Origin: Rubrivivax sp.
GTDB taxonomy: Bacteria; Pseudomonadota; Gammaproteobacteria; Burkholderiales; Burkholderiaceae_C
Direction of reading: 5' to 3'
DNA: 64,000 nt
Assembly (NCBI GenBank): GCA_016789955.1
Contig: JAEUPB010000094.1
Span: 33,262 to 97,261 of the forward strand
Shown here piece by piece: positions 61,433 through 64,000 of this stretch. The notes under the pieces were generated by a model. The model saw only the letters and a program-made list of their open reading frames with translations, had not been told where the DNA came from and ran no database searches. Numbering within the stretch: the first letter of the stretch is position 1; each line of letters begins with the position of its first letter. The position numbers were made by a program, and so were the translations under genes.

Positions 61433-62317
61433 TCAGCCGCTGATGGCCGCAGCGCCACCGACGATCTCGGAGAGTTCCTTCGTGATCGCGGCCTGGCGGG
61501 TCTTGTTGTAGATGAGCTTGAGCTCGCCGATCAGCGTGCCGGCGTTGTCGGTGGCGGCCTTCATGGCCACCATGCGCGCGCTCTGCTCGCTGGCCATGTT
61601 CTCGGCCACGGCCTGGTAGACCAGCGCCTCGATGTAGCGCGTGAGCAGCTCGTCGATGACGGTGGGCGCGTCGGGCTCGTAGATGTAGTCCCAGCCGTAG
61701 GCCTTCTTCTCGGCCGCGGTCTGCTCCAGGCGCGAGGCCGCGAGCGGCAGCAGCGGCTCGACCATCGGCTCCTGCTTCATCGTGTTGATGAACTTCGTGT
61801 AGCAGAGGTAGACGGCGTCGAGCTTGCCTTCGGTGAAGGCGTCGAGCATGACCTTGACGGGGCCGATCAGCTTGTCGAGCTGCGGCGCGTCACCGAGCTG
61901 CACCACGTGGCTGACCACGTTGGCGCCGATGCGGTTGAGGAAGCCGAAGCCCTTGTTGCCGATGGCCACCGTGTGGATGGCGCCGCCGGCGGACTGCACT
62001 TCCTTCATCTTGGCCGTGACGGCACGCAACACGTTGGTGTTGAGGCCGCCGCACAGGCCCTTGTCGGTGGTGACGACGATGAAGCCGACGGCCTTGGCCG
62101 TGTTGCCCGTGCGCATGAACGGGCTCTTGTACTCGGGGTTGGCCTCGCTCAGGTGCGCCGTGATGTTGCGCACCTTGTCGGCGTAGGGCCGCGCCGAGCG
62201 CATGCGCTCCTGCGCCTTGCGCATCTTGCTGGCGGCGACCATCTCCATGGCCTTGGTGATCTTCTTGGTGTTCTCCACCGATTTGATCTTGCCGCGAATT
62301 TCCTTGCCGACCGCCAT
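61433..62317 (-). CDS. atpG: ATP synthase gamma subunit
   Basis: Protein of 294 residues, the rotating shaft of F1. The N-terminal helix [33 protein letters not shown], written here in part by its first and last blocks IRGKIKSV and MVAASKMR, and the C-terminal helix [20 protein letters not shown] are characteristic. The DKGLCGGLN strand is conserved. It lies between atpA and atpD with short spacers, as in all standard atp operons. Confidence 0.97.
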   Translation of the reverse strand: MAVGKEIRGKIKSVENTKKITKAMEMVAASKMRKAQERMRSARPYADKVRNITAHLSEANPEYKSPFMRTGNTAKAVGFIVVTTDKGLCGGLNTNVLRAVTAKMKEVQSAGGAIHTVAIGNKGFGFLNRIGANVVSHVVQLGDAPQLDKLIGPVKVMLDAFTEGKLDAVYLCYTKFINTMKQEPMVEPLLPLAASRLEQTAAEKKAYGWDYIYEPDAPTVIDELLTRYIEALVYQAVAENMASEQSARMVAMKAATDNAGTLIGELKLIYNKTRQAAITKELSEIVGGAAAISG

Positions 62318-62341
62318 GGCCTGCTCCTTGGCTGCTAGCGG

Positions 62342-63895
<1,554 letters not shown>

Positions 63896-63906
63896 CTTGC
63901 TTCTCC

Positions 63907-63929
63907 CGCCCGGGGGCCAGCCCCGGGCG
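63907..63929 (-). other. intercistronic hairpin between atpH and atpA
   Basis: CGCCCGGGG and CCCCGGGCG form a perfect 9-bp stem around a 5-base loop, 12 bases before the atpA ATG. No T-run follows, so it more likely sets mRNA stability or translation of atpA than terminates transcription. Confidence 0.5.
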
Positions 63930-63947
63930 TTGGATGTTGAGGCTGCT

Positions 63948-64000
63948 TTAGGCGGTCAGCTGGGTCTTCATGCGCTCAAGGCGGGCACGCACCGAGGTGT
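63948..64000 (-). CDS. atpH: ATP synthase delta subunit, C-terminal end only
   Basis: The last 17 codons of a minus-strand reading frame end [16 protein letters not shown] and a TAA stop. This matches the usual C-terminus of the delta subunit (SVRGKLEKL-like), and its position before atpA is standard. The gene runs off the right edge of the window, so nothing more can be said. Confidence 0.8.
   Translation of the reverse strand, partial: TSVRARLERMKTQLTA

Overview
The window is very GC-rich, gene-dense DNA from a betaproteobacterium, most likely of the order Burkholderiales (Rubrivivax/Leptothrix/Methylibium-like). This placement is inferred from gene content: a DUF3567 protein, PhaM, the proteobacterial gshA type, a MetH N-terminal half as its own gene, a torF-like/glnK/amtB operon, and hemE and priA close to the atp operon. 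No rRNA, tRNA, CRISPR array, insertion sequence or prophage was seen.

Region 1 (15-17907) is the most unusual part and reads as a redox island, probably continuing to the left. It starts with an exported 11-haem c-type cytochrome, then System II cytochrome maturation genes (ResB-like, CcsA-like), a TPR protein, a full-length CcmI-like chaperone and a c-haem DUF3365 protein. A Sel1 protein, a sensor kinase with a degenerate ATPase domain and an NtrC-family sigma-54 activator follow. A second operon then encodes a Sel1 protein, a mono-haem cytochrome, two exported beta-propeller proteins, a large hybrid kinase (PAS-PAS-HisKA-HATPase-REC-REC-HPt) and ApbE. Good -24/-12 promoter matches lie before ccmI and before the second operon, so the island may be a locally encoded sigma-54 regulon for respiratory or extracellular electron transfer.

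Region 2 (17998-24899) holds small hypothetical exported or membrane proteins, NnrU, an MFS exporter, a CAP-domain protein, mnmA and a DUF4337 protein. It includes a 46-bp duplicated segment that ends two unrelated genes on opposite strands.

Region 3 (24929-31887) is a glycolate oxidase locus (glcD, glcE, a methyltransferase, glcF) interrupted by a class II Fic gene with its own AT-rich, palindrome-rich promoter region. A FIST-domain gene follows.

Region 4 (31910-46357) carries phaM, a GumN/retropepsin/FAH run, DUF3108 and DUF3567 genes, a tandem AAA ATPase, a GGDEF-EAL enzyme, a membrane protein, the metH N-terminal half, kup and gshA.

Region 5 (46639-64000) contains torF-like/glnK/amtB (nitrogen control, with a sigma-54 promoter and candidate NtrC sites), comM, priA with a structured upstream region and a perfect DnaA box, hemE, lemA with two TPM-domain genes, a CoxG-like gene, ppk2 and the atp operon (atpC, D, G, A and the end of atpH). 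The hemE/priA/atp grouping hints at proximity to the replication origin, but no origin was identified here.
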